Shown here: one piece after another, positions 5,180-13,123 of the stretch
Layout: every line of letters begins with the position of its first letter
Position numbering within the stretch: position 1 is the stretch's first letter
From: Candidatus Omnitrophota bacterium
GTDB lineage: Bacteria > Omnitrophota > Gorgyraeia > Gygaellales > Profunditerraquicolaceae
NCBI GenBank assembly: GCA_028706895.1
Contig: JAQTVG010000006.1
Span: 1-17,814, forward strand
Reading direction: 5' to 3'
Length of the DNA stretch: 17,814 nucleotides
The notes under the pieces: generated by a model
What the model was told of the DNA's origin: nothing
What the model saw: only the letters and a program-made list of their open reading frames with translations
Database searches by the model: none
Program-made: the position numbers and the translations under genes

Positions 5180-6391
5180 ATGCGTAACGTTAAAAAAATA
5201 TCTTATTTGGAAATCTTGCTAGCCGTTTATATTATTAGTGTTGTTGCGATTTCATTTATTCCGGGTGGCAATGTCATTAGTAAGCTAATTGGCTATGTTC
5301 TTGCTGTTTCATGGTTGTTCGAAATACTAATATTTAAACGCAAAGTAAATATTACCCCAGAAGTTATATTTTTTTGTTGTTGGCTCATTTTTGGTATTCT
5401 AACGATGGCCCGTTCTTCCGACCCGTCGCTTTCATTTGCTAGATTGCTTACAATAGTTCAATTAGTTATACTTTTGCTGGTTTCAGTTGATATCTTGGTG
5501 GCTAAAAAGTTAGATTTCATTATTTTTTCTTATATAGTAAGTGTTTTTTATGCAGCAGGTATAGGTTTCTTGCAAATTAGTAATAGTAATGATCTCATTA
5601 GAATAACAGGAACTTTGGAAAATGCTAATGCGTTTGGGGTGGCAGTATTATTTGCTATGGTTTTTTTGTTTTATATGGCGCTAGTAACTCCAAAATGGTT
5701 TGTGAAGCTAGTTTGTTATGGTGCCGTAGGATTCCTTTTCGTTTTGCTTCTAAGAAGTGGGTCAAGAAAGGCGATGATAGGAGTTTTGGCATTTCCGATA
5801 ATCTATCTGTTCGTTAGTGGAATAGCAGGAATCAAGAAATTTTCTTGGAAGCGTACATTTTTCACGATCTTGACGTTGTTTCTATGCGGATACCTTGTGT
5901 ATCATTCTCCTTTCTGGTCAAGGTTACACGACGCCTTGTCGGTGGTTCGATATAGAGACACTTCGTTGGCAGATGCAAGTTTGAGTGAACGGATTCAAAT
6001 GTTTACGCTTGGTTTCCAGCTTTTTTTGCAGCACCCCTTCCTAGGTATAGGCATAGATAACTTCGGAAATTATTTAAGCTTATCTCCCGAAACTTACTCT
6101 CGCTTTGCCTATGCGCATTCTAACTATATAGAAGTTTTAGCAACAACCGGAGCGATTGGATTTACCCTTTATTATGCGATTTACTATACTATTTTTAGGA
6201 GATTTTTAGTTATCATGAAATTACCGCTCCTCGGCAAGAAAGATCATACATTGTTATGCGTTTTGCTCGCTTTGTTTATTCTTATCATTTTCTTAGAGTT
6301 TGCCATGGTTAGTTATGCTTTCAAGGTTGTATGGTTAATATTTGCAATTATGATTGCATTTCAACGAAGTGTGATAAGAAAAATGAGATAA
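5180..6391 (+). CDS. O-antigen polymerase/ligase family membrane protein (Wzy_C/WaaL-like)
   Basis: A 403-residue polytopic membrane protein with about 10-12 hydrophobic segments over almost the whole length. Family marks are TGTLENANAFG (143-153), LRSGSRKA (191-198), then a large extracytoplasmic loop (about 243-310) with HPFLGIGIDNF (285-295) and AHSNYIEVLATTG (312-324). These are the PF04932 signatures seen in Wzy polymerases and WaaL ligases. Its neighbours are glycosyltransferases, which supports repeat-unit polymerisation or ligation at the inner membrane; polymerase and ligase cannot be told apart here. No clear ribosome site precedes the ATG. It begins 71 bases after IS copy A. A broken C-terminal paralogue remains at 13124-13327. 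Confidence 0.85.
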   Translation: MRNVKKISYLEILLAVYIISVVAISFIPGGNVISKLIGYVLAVSWLFEILIFKRKVNITPEVIFFCCWLIFGILTMARSSDPSLSFARLLTIVQLVILLLVSVDILVAKKLDFIIFSYIVSVFYAAGIGFLQISNSNDLIRITGTLENANAFGVAVLFAMVFLFYMALVTPKWFVKLVCYGAVGFLFVLLLRSGSRKAMIGVLAFPIIYLFVSGIAGIKKFSWKRTFFTILTLFLCGYLVYHSPFWSRLHDALSVVRYRDTSLADASLSERIQMFTLGFQLFLQHPFLGIGIDNFGNYLSLSPETYSRFAYAHSNYIEVLATTGAIGFTLYYAIYYTIFRRFLVIMKLPLLGKKDHTLLCVLLALFILIIFLEFAMVSYAFKVVWLIFAIMIAFQRSVIRKMR

Positions 6392-6630
6392 AAGCAGAAA
6401 GTTTGTATAAGATTGCTGTTGGGGTTTGGTTTTTTGTTAGATAGCAAAAACAAAGCAAGAATAACTGAGATCAGCTATTATTATATATCAAAAGTTGTTC
6501 ATGACGGTTCAAGCTATTAGGATGCAGTTCTCAAATGGTACGACGACCATAGTTAACCAGAAGATGCCACACATATTAGAAGATCTACTATATCAGATTA
6601 CTTCCTATTGCAGAAAAGGGGCCTTAGTTA
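6392..6630 (+). other. 239-base intergenic stretch, possibly with a decayed coding remnant
   Basis: No gene, promoter or terminator stands out. From about 6511 one frame reads SSY*DAVLKWYDDHS*PEDATHIRRS... with two stops and looks protein-like, so it could be the worn tail of a lost gene. An alternative ATG frame (6501-6647, 48 codons) overlaps the next gene and resembles nothing known. Neither is strong. An AGGGG ribosome site for the next gene is at 6617-6621. Confidence 0.25.
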
Positions 6631-7779
6631 ATGCATTCAAAGATTAGGATCTTGTACATAATCGACAGTCTTGGTTTTGGAGGATCCCAGCGACAGCTAG
6701 TGGAATTGGCCTCCAGACTTGATAGGAGTGTTTTTGATCCATACGTATTAATATATCATAAAGATGATTCATTTCGTAAAGTTCTTGATGATAGAAATGT
6801 ACCAATTGTTTACATTAGAAAGAAAATGAAAGTTGATCCCACTTTCATGCTGAAACTAGCAAAGTTTATCAAGGAAAATGAATTTCAAATTATTAATTGC
6901 TTTTGGCACGGCCCTAATTTTATCGGTCGGTTAATAGGCAAGTTATCTGGGGTGAGCGTTGTTATAACTTCAGTGAGAGATGTGGATGTCACAGGTCCAC
7001 TGTATGGTTTGTTAGAACGCGTTATGTATCCTTTGAGCACGAAAATCGTTGTTAACGCCGTTTTTTTGCGCGATGTTTTATTAAATAGTCTGCATATTCC
7101 CGAGATAAAAATTTCTGTAATTCCTAATGGTGTCGATACTAACCTGTTTACGCCCCTAGAATCATACGACACGTGTGTTTTACGCGAACTGAAATTAAAC
7201 TTAGGCATTTTGGAAAATGAGTTTGTAATATTGCTCATTGGTAGAATAGAGTCTCAGAAGAACCATATATGTTTGGTTAAGGCATTAGATGTTTTACGAA
7301 AGTTGACTGCTGTAAAGTTTAAAGCGCTTTTTGTTGGTAATATCGTAGATGAAAAGCTAAAAGCCATTCTCGATAAAGAAATTATATCACGGGGTTTTGG
7401 GAGAACAATTAAGTTTTTAGATCCTTGTTTAGATATACAGTTCTATTATTCTATAGGTAATATTGTTGTGCTTCCTTCATTACATGAGGGAATGTCCAAT
7501 GTATTACTAGAAGCAATGGCAAGTGGGAAAGTGGTAGTTGCATCCGATATTCCCGCTAATAGAGAAATTGTTGCCGATGGGGAAAATGGGTATCTGTTTA
7601 ATTCGAATAATTATGAATCGTTGGCACGAACAATCTTTAGAGTTATGAGTGCTCCTTGCAAGCGATTAAATAGTTTGAGTCAAGCTGCGGCTGAATATGT
7701 TCAAAAGGAACACAACGTGGAAAAAATGGTTAAGAGTATGACGGTGCTTTACAAAAACTTACTTGCTGAGTCAAGATGA
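6631..7779 (+). CDS. GT4-family glycosyltransferase
   Basis: A 382-residue GT-B fold glycosyltransferase. The N-terminal acceptor domain opens with a glycine loop (LGFGGSQRQL, 14-23). The C-terminal donor domain shows IPNGVD (164-169), GRIESQKNH (204-212) and the E-x7-E motif in LPSLHEGMSNVLLEAMASG (281-299; E286, E294), followed by the conserved PANREIVADGENGYLF. It should transfer a sugar from a nucleotide sugar onto the growing lipid-linked glycan at the cytoplasmic face of the membrane. The sugar is not predictable. The AGGGG ribosome site is 9 bases before the ATG. The stop is 10 bases before the preferred start of the next gene, which indicates an operon. Confidence 0.9.
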   Translation: MHSKIRILYIIDSLGFGGSQRQLVELASRLDRSVFDPYVLIYHKDDSFRKVLDDRNVPIVYIRKKMKVDPTFMLKLAKFIKENEFQIINCFWHGPNFIGRLIGKLSGVSVVITSVRDVDVTGPLYGLLERVMYPLSTKIVVNAVFLRDVLLNSLHIPEIKISVIPNGVDTNLFTPLESYDTCVLRELKLNLGILENEFVILLIGRIESQKNHICLVKALDVLRKLTAVKFKALFVGNIVDEKLKAILDKEIISRGFGRTIKFLDPCLDIQFYYSIGNIVVLPSLHEGMSNVLLEAMASGKVVVASDIPANREIVADGENGYLFNSNNYESLARTIFRVMSAPCKRLNSLSQAAAEYVQKEHNVEKMVKSMTVLYKNLLAESR

Positions 7780-7789
7780 TTTCCTGAAG

Positions 7790-8926
7790 ATGGAAAGGCG
7801 TGAAAATAATTTGTGTAATGTTAAAAAACCGCGACTTCTTCTCATTGGTCCCTTGCAAGGTGTAAGTGGGCATAAGGCATTTATTTGCTATGTATTAAAA
7901 TCTAGCCTCGCCCAAAAATATAACATGCAGGTTTTAGATACATATCCGCCTTTTATTTCAAAACAATATTCCTTCCTCAGGGTTTTATTATCGCTAAAAT
8001 TTTTCTTAGCGCTCATATTAAAACTCTTATCTTTTAGGCCCCAGTTAGTACATACAACAACAGCTTCATATGGATCCTTCTGGGAAAAAACGGTTATGAA
8101 TCTTATATCAAAATTGTTTGGATGCCGTACATTAGTTAGTATAGCCGAAGGGAGATTCGCGAGTTTCTATAAAGAGTCTAATAACTTTGTTAATATGTGT
8201 ATACGATTAGCATTGTGGATAAATGACGTAATTATTGTTTTATCTCCTTATTGGCAAGCCCTGTTTTGTGATACTGTTTTGTATTCAAAAACAAAAGTTG
8301 TAGAGAATGGTGTTAATGAGAATTTATTCTACCGTAAATTTTCTTTCAAGAAAGTCATAAGTAAAGTGCAAATCTTATATGTTGGTTTTATAAGTCCCAA
8401 TAAGGGTTTGTTTACTTTACTCGATGCAATGAAAGAAATTATTCTGAATAACAAGAATGTTTCCTTAATTTTAGTCGGCGACGAAGATTCCAGTTTTTAT
8501 GGTATGAAAGAGCGTATAACCAGTGCTTACGCACAAGAGCTAGGGAATATTGCCAAGTTTGTGGGTAGAAAGCTTAAAGGTGATGTAATTAAGTATTTTT
8601 CTGAAGCAGATATTTTTGTTTTACCTTCTTATTTTGAGGGTATGCCGTTTTCTATTCTCGAAGCCATGGCAGCTGGACTACCTGTTATATCGACACGTGT
8701 GGGTTCTATCCCAGAGATCGTTGAAGAGGGCACAAATGGATTTCTGGTTGATCCGGGCGATCATAAAGCACTAGCTTCTAAAATGTCACTTCTCATAAGC
8801 GATAGACCATTGCGTTTAAGATTGGGAACTAATAATATTCTGAAGATTAAACAAAGATATACTATTGATATTATGGTCGGGAAACTAGATAAAATTTATC
8901 AGGAATTGCTTGATAAACGTCGGTAG
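7790..8926 (+). CDS. GT4-family glycosyltransferase (second)
   Basis: A 378-residue GT-B enzyme. The glycine loop is GPLQGVSGH (20-28), a hydrophobic patch at about 60-82 may touch the membrane, and the donor domain has ENGVNENLF (172-180), GFISPNKGL (199-207) and FEGMPFSILEAMAAG with E283 and E291 as the E-x7-E pair. TRVGSIPEIVEEGTNGFLV follows in the usual place. I choose the ATG at 7790; the longer frame opens with a TTG at 7763 inside the previous gene and adds nine unconserved residues. The sugar specificity is unknown. It belongs to the same operon as the GT4 gene before it and the GT2 gene after it. Confidence 0.88.
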   Translation: MERRENNLCNVKKPRLLLIGPLQGVSGHKAFICYVLKSSLAQKYNMQVLDTYPPFISKQYSFLRVLLSLKFFLALILKLLSFRPQLVHTTTASYGSFWEKTVMNLISKLFGCRTLVSIAEGRFASFYKESNNFVNMCIRLALWINDVIIVLSPYWQALFCDTVLYSKTKVVENGVNENLFYRKFSFKKVISKVQILYVGFISPNKGLFTLLDAMKEIILNNKNVSLILVGDEDSSFYGMKERITSAYAQELGNIAKFVGRKLKGDVIKYFSEADIFVLPSYFEGMPFSILEAMAAGLPVISTRVGSIPEIVEEGTNGFLVDPGDHKALASKMSLLISDRPLRLRLGTNNILKIKQRYTIDIMVGKLDKIYQELLDKRR

Positions 8927-8971
8927 AGTTTAACATCGTTTCGATTCTCATACCGTGAAAGATGTTTATTT

Positions 8972-9982
8972 ATGGAAAGTCCTCATCTATCTATAGTGAT
9001 TCCAGTGTACAATGCACAACGATATATAAAAAGATGCATTGACTCAGTGTTAAAGCAATCGTTGCCATCCGATCAATACGATGTTATCGTTGTAAATGAT
9101 GGGTCATCCGATGATACGGGTACTATATTGAAAGGTTATGGGAATAAAATTTGTGTTATATCTCAACTACGGAAGGGGCCTGCAGTTGCGAGGAATCTAG
9201 GTGCAAGGCATGGACGGGGAAAAGTGCTTCTTTTTACAGATGCAGATTGCATAGCGGATGTAAATTGGGCGAGGAACATGCTAGTACCTTTTTCAAATGC
9301 CAATGCAGATATTGTGCAAGGTGTGTATCGTACAAATCAAAAGCAAATGGTAGCGCGTTTTGCACAAATTGAAATTGAGCAAAGGTATTATAGGATGGAA
9401 GTGAAACAATGCATTGATATGATAGGCACTTATTCCGCAGCTTTTCGAAAGGAGATTTTTGAAAGGTTTAAGGGGTTTAATGAGACATTTCCTATGGCTT
9501 CTGGTGAAGATCTAGAGTTTATATGGAGAATTCGCAATCAATCTAAAGACGTTAAAATAGTTTTGAACAGAGATGCTTATGTGTTTCATACACATCCTGC
9601 CACCTTTCGTGCTTATTGGCAGCAGAAATATTTTCGAGCTTATTGGAGAATAGGTTTGTATTTATATTATAGGAAGAAAATTGTTGCTGAATCGTATACA
9701 CCTACATCACTGAAATTGTCAGTCTTGCTAATTCTCATTTCCCCTTTTGTATTATTGTGTTGCATTGCTCTAAGGTCTAACTGGATTTATTTAGTAATAA
9801 GCCTTTATCTTCTATTCTTGTTTTTTTCTTACTTGCCGCTTTTTTTGTTTGTTGTCAATAGGGATTTTTTGCTAGGTTTAGCAAGTCCGTATTACATTAC
9901 TGCAAGAGCCGTTGCGTTGGCATTTGGAGTTTTGGGTTGGTTTCTTGATAAACTTCTTGGCCGTGTTAGATTTGCTGATTAG
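8972..9982 (+). CDS. GT2-family glycosyltransferase with C-terminal membrane segments
   Basis: A 336-residue GT-A enzyme. The start is typical (LSIVIPVYNAQRYIKRCIDSVL, 6-27), VVNDGSSDDT (40-49) binds the nucleotide, the DxD metal motif is D90-A-D92 in LLFTDADC, and GED (178-180) supplies the likely catalytic base. It has QKYFRAYW (218-225), similar to the QxxRW-like region of processive enzymes but not the exact motif. Three hydrophobic helices at about 249-267, 271-295 and 309-328 anchor it in the membrane. It probably adds a sugar to the lipid-linked repeat unit. It follows the second GT4 after 45 bases, and no strong ribosome site is visible. Confidence 0.9.
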   Translation: MESPHLSIVIPVYNAQRYIKRCIDSVLKQSLPSDQYDVIVVNDGSSDDTGTILKGYGNKICVISQLRKGPAVARNLGARHGRGKVLLFTDADCIADVNWARNMLVPFSNANADIVQGVYRTNQKQMVARFAQIEIEQRYYRMEVKQCIDMIGTYSAAFRKEIFERFKGFNETFPMASGEDLEFIWRIRNQSKDVKIVLNRDAYVFHTHPATFRAYWQQKYFRAYWRIGLYLYYRKKIVAESYTPTSLKLSVLLILISPFVLLCCIALRSNWIYLVISLYLLFLFFSYLPLFLFVVNRDFLLGLASPYYITARAVALAFGVLGWFLDKLLGRVRFAD

Positions 9983-10024
9983 CATAAATGAACTTAAGTT
10001 TATGAACTATGTTTTTTCGATAAA

Positions 10025-10040
10025 ATTCTAAAATTAGAAT
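10025..10040. promoter_or_regulatory. AT-rich palindrome upstream of the FkbM gene
   Basis: ATTCTAA (10025-10031), two bases, then TTAGAAT (10034-10040), a perfect 7-bp dyad in the 104-base gap between the GT2 and FkbM genes. It could be a regulator site. The surrounding DNA is very AT-rich, so chance is a real alternative. Confidence 0.25.
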
Positions 10041-10086
10041 TATTCTAGGCATGTAATATAGAAGTAACACTATTGACTGTGAACAT

Positions 10087-10902
10087 ATGTTTATTAAACA
10101 TCTAAAAAACTTCAGGGCTATTGTGGATATACCTCTGCAAAGTGAAGATAAACTTACAACCAGGCTAAGATTCGCGCTGGCTTTCGTTGCATATTATGCG
10201 TTAAAGATGTTAAGCGTAAAGGTTTTCCTGTTTCCGGAAATGAATATCCGTCTCTTTGGGTGTATTCTAAGAATTAGGCGGAATACACTGGACTTCTGGG
10301 TTGCATGGTCCCACTGGGAAGAAGAAATCACAAATTATTTAGTGAATCATCCAGAGGAAAAATGTGTGTTCATTGACGTTGGTGCGCATATAGGGAGATA
10401 TTCGGTCATAATGGCAAAGAAGGCTTGGGAAGTCTATTCGTTTGAACCATTGGATTCGAATTTCGCTAGGTTAAAACTAAATGTAGAAGCCAACGGCGTG
10501 GACGACAGGATAAAACTTTATAGAATGGGTCTTGGAAGAGAAAAAGAATACCATACTATTTTTTTTGACGAGAATAGGCATGCAGAAGCATCCATTTTCT
10601 TTCAAGACAGGATGTGTAGTGAAAAAGTTTTTGTAAATAAGCTTGATAGCGTTCTCCAACAAAAGTTTAGCTGTAAAGTGGTACTAAAGATAGATGTTGA
10701 AGGGTTTGAATGCGAGGTCTTAGAGGGAGCCCGTGATTTTATAAAATGGAATACGCCGGAAATAATAATAGAAATCTCATCACAGAATACCGATGCAGTT
10801 TTTGATTTTTTAAACTCTTTAGGCTATGGGTTATTGAGAAGGTGTAAGGATGCCGAGAACTATATATTTGCACCGCATCGCACAGTAAATAAAAATTTTT
10901 AG
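10087..10902 (+). CDS. FkbM-family SAM-dependent methyltransferase
   Basis: A 271-residue protein of the FkbM family (Methyltransf_21). SAM motif I is FIDVGAHIGRYS (95-106), the second-strand acidic residue is in SFEP (118-121), and the family block is VLKIDVEGFECEVLEGA (199-215). The N-terminal 90 residues include a hydrophobic stretch near 29-50 that may rest on the membrane. FkbM enzymes are O-methyltransferases; those in polysaccharide clusters methylate sugar hydroxyls. Linkage to the glycosyltransferase operon is conserved in strand, with a 104-base gap. It is followed by an IS relic end and then IS copy B. No good ribosome site is seen, so the start is less sure than the frame. Confidence 0.88.
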   Translation: MFIKHLKNFRAIVDIPLQSEDKLTTRLRFALAFVAYYALKMLSVKVFLFPEMNIRLFGCILRIRRNTLDFWVAWSHWEEEITNYLVNHPEEKCVFIDVGAHIGRYSVIMAKKAWEVYSFEPLDSNFARLKLNVEANGVDDRIKLYRMGLGREKEYHTIFFDENRHAEASIFFQDRMCSEKVFVNKLDSVLQQKFSCKVVLKIDVEGFECEVLEGARDFIKWNTPEIIIEISSQNTDAVFDFLNSLGYGLLRRCKDAENYIFAPHRTVNKNF

Positions 10903-10916
10903 ACTCGAATCGAGTA

Positions 10917-10960
10917 ATGCTCCCCATTAGTCAAGGGGCAAAAACTGTAGAATTAAGCTC
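10917..10960. repeat. Degenerate left-end relic of the same IS type
   Basis: TGCTCCCCATTAGTCAAGGGG aligns without gaps to the intact left end TGCTCCCCTTTAAGCAAGGGG, and TAGAA and AGCTC follow at nearly the same distance (AGCTC is shifted by one base). Read on the minus strand, the adjoining bases encode PKPEL, comparable to KIKEL near the end of OrfB. It lies 15 bases after the FkbM stop and 122 bases before intact copy B. It is short and partial, so a chance match or a solo inverted repeat remains possible. Confidence 0.45.
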
Positions 10961-11042
10961 CGGTTTGGGTTGAAAAAGTCACTGTTTCCGAGAAGTGAAG
11001 AAAAAGCAGTTTCAGTATGGTTTTTTGAGGAAGTGTAATGCT

Positions 11043-11064
11043 CCCCTTTAAGCAAGGGGTTTTT
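11043..11064 (+). terminator. Rho-independent terminator inside the left end of IS copy B
   Basis: CCCCTT (11043-11048), TAAGC, AAGGGG (11054-11059), then T5 (11060-11064): the same stem as in copy A. It would stop plus-strand transcripts coming from the FkbM gene before they run antisense through the transposase genes. Confidence 0.6.
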
Positions 11065-11845
11065 AAGTTAGAACCAGCTCTTTGATTTTGTTGTTAAAAT
11101 TGTCGTAATATTGTTTTGGCGCCATGTTGTTTAAGGTCTGATGCGGATAATCGGTGTTATACGCTTCGATCCATTTGTGTAGTGCTATCTCAAAGTCGAA
11201 AGGATTATCCCAGTCATACGGCCAGACAAGGTCTTCTTTGATTGTGCGCATGACGCGCTCTGTATCAGAGTTGCCCTTGGGGTTAGACCAGGTGGTAAAT
11301 ATCTGCTTTATGCCCAAAAGCGAGCAGTTCATCATAAATCTTTGGCTTGTAGGCTGGCAGCCGTTATCTGAGATTAGGAATAACCGCTCTTTTACAGTAT
11401 CTTTAATACCATTGGGGAAACGGGTGTTTACAGCATCACCTAAGGCACTTAACCAATCCTCAGTCTTTGACTGTAAACCAAGAGAATAGCCAACAATCTC
11501 TTTTGTATACCAGTCAAGGACGATGGTTAAATAAAGCCAGCCCCATGTGCTCATTCGTATCTTTGTCATATCGATGCCCCAGAAGTGATTGGGGTATTCA
11601 GCATGGGGTTTAGGTCTAATAGGGCCGCGTCTGGCTTTAAGCCGGATATCTTTTGTGACAATAAGGTTTTGCTCTTTCATAAGCCGGTATACACGCTTCT
11701 TATTGACAGCTACGCCTTGCCTGTACTTAAGATATGACCAGATTCTACGATATCCCCAGAGGGGGTGGTCAGTCTTAATATCTTTAATCTGGGTAAGAAG
11801 CGATTGGTTGCGCTCTATAACAGACCTTGATTTTGACCGTTTCAT
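11063..11845 (-). CDS. IS3-family transposase OrfB, copy B
   Basis: The 260-residue product is identical to OrfB of copy A, including D92, D160 and E196 (DD35E), the N-terminal HTH_21-like part and the C-terminal NTDYPHQTLNNMAPKQYY block. The gene overlaps orfA by an ATGA. Perfect identity between two copies means recent transposition or gene conversion, and both are potentially active. Its plus-strand side faces the glycan operon, so its transcription opposes that of the operon. Confidence 0.92.
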   Translation of the reverse strand: MKRSKSRSVIERNQSLLTQIKDIKTDHPLWGYRRIWSYLKYRQGVAVNKKRVYRLMKEQNLIVTKDIRLKARRGPIRPKPHAEYPNHFWGIDMTKIRMSTWGWLYLTIVLDWYTKEIVGYSLGLQSKTEDWLSALGDAVNTRFPNGIKDTVKERLFLISDNGCQPTSQRFMMNCSLLGIKQIFTTWSNPKGNSDTERVMRTIKEDLVWPYDWDNPFDFEIALHKWIEAYNTDYPHQTLNNMAPKQYYDNFNNKIKELVLT

Positions 11846-12117
11846 AGCTCGTATTCGTTTTTCTTTAACTCAACGGTTAAGTCCCCGATGATGCGTTTAA
11901 GTTTCTGGTTTTCTTGTTCTAAATGCTGCTCTTTCTTAGTTACATTCTTGACATCGAAGGCTTGATGGCCATGCTTAAGCAGCTGATCCCGCCACTGATA
12001 ATACTGGGTCTGGGATACCTGATATTTGGCGCATAGCTTGCTTATCTCAATCTGGCCACTTAAGCCTTCTAACACGATTTGAAGCTTTTGATTACTTGAC
12101 CATTTACGTCGTTCCAT
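11842..12117 (-). CDS. IS3-family transposase OrfA, copy B
   Basis: The 91-residue product is identical to OrfA of copy A: a helix-turn-helix in the first half and a heptad-like leucine segment near the C-terminus. The ribosome site complement lies just outside the start, as in copy A. It supplies end recognition and the multimerisation surface for OrfB. Confidence 0.9.
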   Translation of the reverse strand: MERRKWSSNQKLQIVLEGLSGQIEISKLCAKYQVSQTQYYQWRDQLLKHGHQAFDVKNVTKKEQHLEQENQKLKRIIGDLTVELKKNEYEL

Positions 12118-12190
12118 AGAATACGGCTCCTTTCTCTTTACCAGAGCCCTATTCTAACTTAAAATATCTTATTTGTTAATGGGGAGCAAT

Positions 12191-12250
12191 ATAGAAGCGC
12201 TTAAGAGATTGTCCGGAAACGAAGCGTACGCAGAAATTTTACTAAGGTAG
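12191..12250 (+). pseudogene. Possible 3' remnant of a gene interrupted by IS copy B
   Basis: Directly to the right of IS copy B a frame reads IEALKRLSGNEAYAEILLR and stops with TAG at 12248-12250, 11 bases before the next gene's start. The amphipathic helical look is like the end of an enzyme. The IS end supplies an in-frame ATG (12179), so only a 23-codon chimeric reading frame survives. The fragment is too short for identification and may be chance. Confidence 0.35.
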
Positions 12251-12261
12251 TAAAGGGCAAT

Positions 12262-13107
12262 ATGGATAGATTAACCACAGAAGAATATTGGAATGCTATA
12301 CACGAAAAGCAACTTTTGAAGTGGGGAAAGCCTCCTTTTTTGCAAAAAGTTAAAATATTAGTTAGGAAAATCTTGGGCGACAAAGCTCTTGAGTATATGC
12401 GTAGTTATTCCGATTATCTTCTATGGGATGTTATGTACGAAAAATATCTGCCAAAAGTTCGAGGGTTAAAAGTATTAGAAATAGGCAGTGCTCCGGGGTA
12501 TCGTTTGGTAAAATTGAGTCAGAGATTCGATTATATTCCTTATGGAATTGAATATTCGAACAGCGGCGCAGAGCTAAACAGAAGAATATTTGTTTTGAAT
12601 GGCATAGATCCCCAACAGGTAGTACGGGCAGACTTTTTTTCTGATGAGTTTCAGAACGAATATAAAAATTTCTTTGACATAGTAATGTCTTTTGGTTTTG
12701 TAGAACATTTTATGGATGTGAATAGTGTTATCGGAAAGCATCTTAATGTTTTAGCTAAAGGCGGATATCTTATTGTGGTCGTTCCAAATATAAGAGGAAT
12801 TAATTATATTTTAGCACAGTTTTTTCATAAGGAGCGTTTGTTAATGCACAATCTTGCAATAATGGAAAGAGAAACTTTCTCAAAGCTTTTTAATAGGAAT
12901 CTTGTAACAGTATTGTGCGATTATTATGGTACATTTGACTTCTGTTTGTTTAGCAGCGAAGGTAAATTTCAAAAGCGTTTCATCTTGAATTGTTGCAAGA
13001 TGTTGCAGTCGATGTTGAATGTTACATTTCGCTTTCTTTTTAAAGAGAGAAGAGCGGAAAGTAAGTTTTTTAGTCCCCATTTGATCTTTATTGGTGTAAG
13101 GAAGTAA
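12262..13107 (+). CDS. Class I SAM-dependent methyltransferase (second) in glycan cluster
   Basis: A 281-residue methyltransferase. Motif I is VLEIGSAPGY (71-80), the strand-2 acidic residue is in GIEYSNSGAEL (95-105), strand 4 is FDIVMSFGFVEHF (138-150), and LAKGGYLIVVVPN (164-176) completes the fold. The N-terminal 65 residues (TTEEYWNAIHEKQLLKW...) look like the substrate-binding cap found in sugar and lipid methyltransferases. The C-terminal region (about 235-281) is basic and may contact membrane or acceptor. An AAGGG ribosome site lies 5 bases before the ATG. It shares little beyond the SAM motifs with the methyltransferase at 3135. The Wzy remnant follows after 16 bases. Confidence 0.87.
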   Translation: MDRLTTEEYWNAIHEKQLLKWGKPPFLQKVKILVRKILGDKALEYMRSYSDYLLWDVMYEKYLPKVRGLKVLEIGSAPGYRLVKLSQRFDYIPYGIEYSNSGAELNRRIFVLNGIDPQQVVRADFFSDEFQNEYKNFFDIVMSFGFVEHFMDVNSVIGKHLNVLAKGGYLIVVVPNIRGINYILAQFFHKERLLMHNLAIMERETFSKLFNRNLVTVLCDYYGTFDFCLFSSEGKFQKRFILNCCKMLQSMLNVTFRFLFKERRAESKFFSPHLIFIGVRK

Positions 13108-13123
13108 ATAAGAGAAACAGGAA

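Larger units (their letters stand above)
11039..12188 (-). mobile_element. IS3-family insertion sequence, copy B (intact orfA/orfB)
   Basis: About 1150 bp, in the same orientation as copy A and identical to it as far as I can read, up to TTTGTTA at 12172-12178. The ends are TGCTCCCCTTTAA (left) and TTAATGGGGAGCA (right), a good imperfect inverted repeat with terminal TG...CA. The flanks (GTAA on the left, ATAT on the right) show no target duplication. On its right, the bases 12191-12250 read as the tail of an interrupted gene. With copy A it brackets the segment from the polymerase to the FkbM gene. Confidence 0.87.

Noticed and set aside
6501..6647. 48-codon reading frame before the first GT4 gene
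   Set aside because: It has no ribosome site and no recognisable motif, and it overlaps the GT4 start; listed only as a possible remnant region.
9151..9372. 73-residue frame inside the GT2 gene
   Set aside because: It is an out-of-frame shadow of a well-supported glycosyltransferase.
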